From Nocardia australiensis (GTDB taxonomy: Bacteria > Actinomycetota > Actinomycetes > Mycobacteriales > Mycobacteriaceae), in assembly GCF_020733705.1 (NCBI RefSeq), contig NZ_JAJFZM010000001.1, positions 558,001-622,000 on the forward strand: a stretch of 64,000 nucleotides of DNA. The letters are read 5' to 3'. Below are positions 63,847 to 64,000 of this stretch, piece by piece. A model generated the notes under the pieces. The model ran no database searches. It saw nothing but the letters and a program-made list of their open reading frames with translations, and had not been told where the DNA came from. Within the stretch, counting starts at the first letter, position 1. Each line of letters starts with the position of its first letter. A program made the position numbers and the translations under genes.

Positions 63847-64000
63847 TCAGCGGCCGAACTCACCGTCTCGGGCACCCACCACAAACGCGTCCCAGTCAGC
63901 CGGGGCAAAGACGAGAGCAGCACCGGTCGGGTTCTTCGAGTCCCGCACACCAACCATGCCCCGATCGAGGAACGCCACCTCGACGCACTCTTGGCTTCCA
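63847..64000 (-). CDS. DUF397 protein, cut by the window end
   Basis: The minus-strand frame ending at 63847 reads ECVEVAFLDRGMVGVRDSKN, then GAALVFAPADWDAFVVGARD: clear DUF397. The N-terminus lies beyond the right edge. As elsewhere, an XRE/DUF5753 regulator is probably upstream of it, outside the window. Confidence 0.9.
   Translation of the reverse strand, partial: GSQECVEVAFLDRGMVGVRDSKNPTGAALVFAPADWDAFVVGARDGEFGR

Noticed and set aside
1..64000. tRNA or rRNA genes
   Set aside because: No cloverleaf with a TTCGA-type T-loop or rRNA sequence was recognised by eye; a tRNAscan run would be decisive.

Overview
The window is GC-rich actinobacterial chromosome, most likely Nocardia or a close relative in the Nocardiaceae. 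The evidence is an MspA-type porin, actinobacterial families (PerM/DUF6350, DUF5336, DUF4254, DUF397, DUF2630, a conservon), and gene order matching two Mycobacterium tuberculosis neighbourhoods: mprA-mprB-pepD-moaB2 (Rv0981-Rv0984) and pgi / chorismate mutase / uvrD1 / M23 peptidase / sucC-sucD / Rv0954 / perM / purN-purH (Rv0946c-Rv0957). Genus assignment is inference; there is no rRNA or other marker gene.

Layout. 0-6 kb: porin, then the envelope-stress operon mprA-mprB-htrA-moaB2 on the minus strand, with similar direct repeats upstream of mprA and htrA. 6-11 kb: a complete conservon (kinase-like, roadblock, DUF742, GTPase) plus a fifth gene for a degenerate MHYT-like membrane protein. 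11-13.5 kb: a VOC protein and two small hypothetical proteins. 13.5-16.4 kb: a zinc-starvation divergon of six zinc-free ribosomal protein paralogues and a COG0523/CobW-like protein lacking a Walker A motif, around two Zur-box-like sites. 16.4-17.2 kb: a gene-free block of duplicated modules and two long hairpins. 17.2-36 kb: a lectin-LysM protein, a lipoprotein, then the purine / PerM / succinyl-CoA ligase / M23 / UvrD1 / chorismate mutase / GabD / Pgi core block. 36-48 kb: accessory metabolism and regulators (K+ channel, P-loop kinase, TetR-AidB, enoyl-CoA hydratase plus acyltransferase, a PNPOx-like protein divergent from a MocR regulator, a flavin disulfide oxidoreductase, Fpg). 48.3-52.4 kb: an atypical islet with an EspC-like protein, a WXG-amidase toxin-like protein, a membrane protein that may be its immunity factor, DUF4254, and an XRE/DUF397 module. 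52.5-54.6 kb: cobF, thyA, folA. 54.8-59.2 kb: cupin, a DyP peroxidase-encapsulin nanocompartment pair, a PH-like membrane protein and a TerD protein. 59.2-64 kb: a MerR-membrane protein operon, a Tn3-transposase relic, a second type VII-like cassette, and a DUF397 gene running off the end.

Functional themes are envelope stress (MprAB-HtrA), zinc economy (the Zur divergon), GTPase signalling (the conservon), oxidative-stress compartmentalisation (DyP/encapsulin) and two candidate type VII effector-immunity loci. The most promising undescribed items are the duplicated hairpin block at 16.6-17.2 kb, the two type VII cassettes, and the fifth conservon gene.
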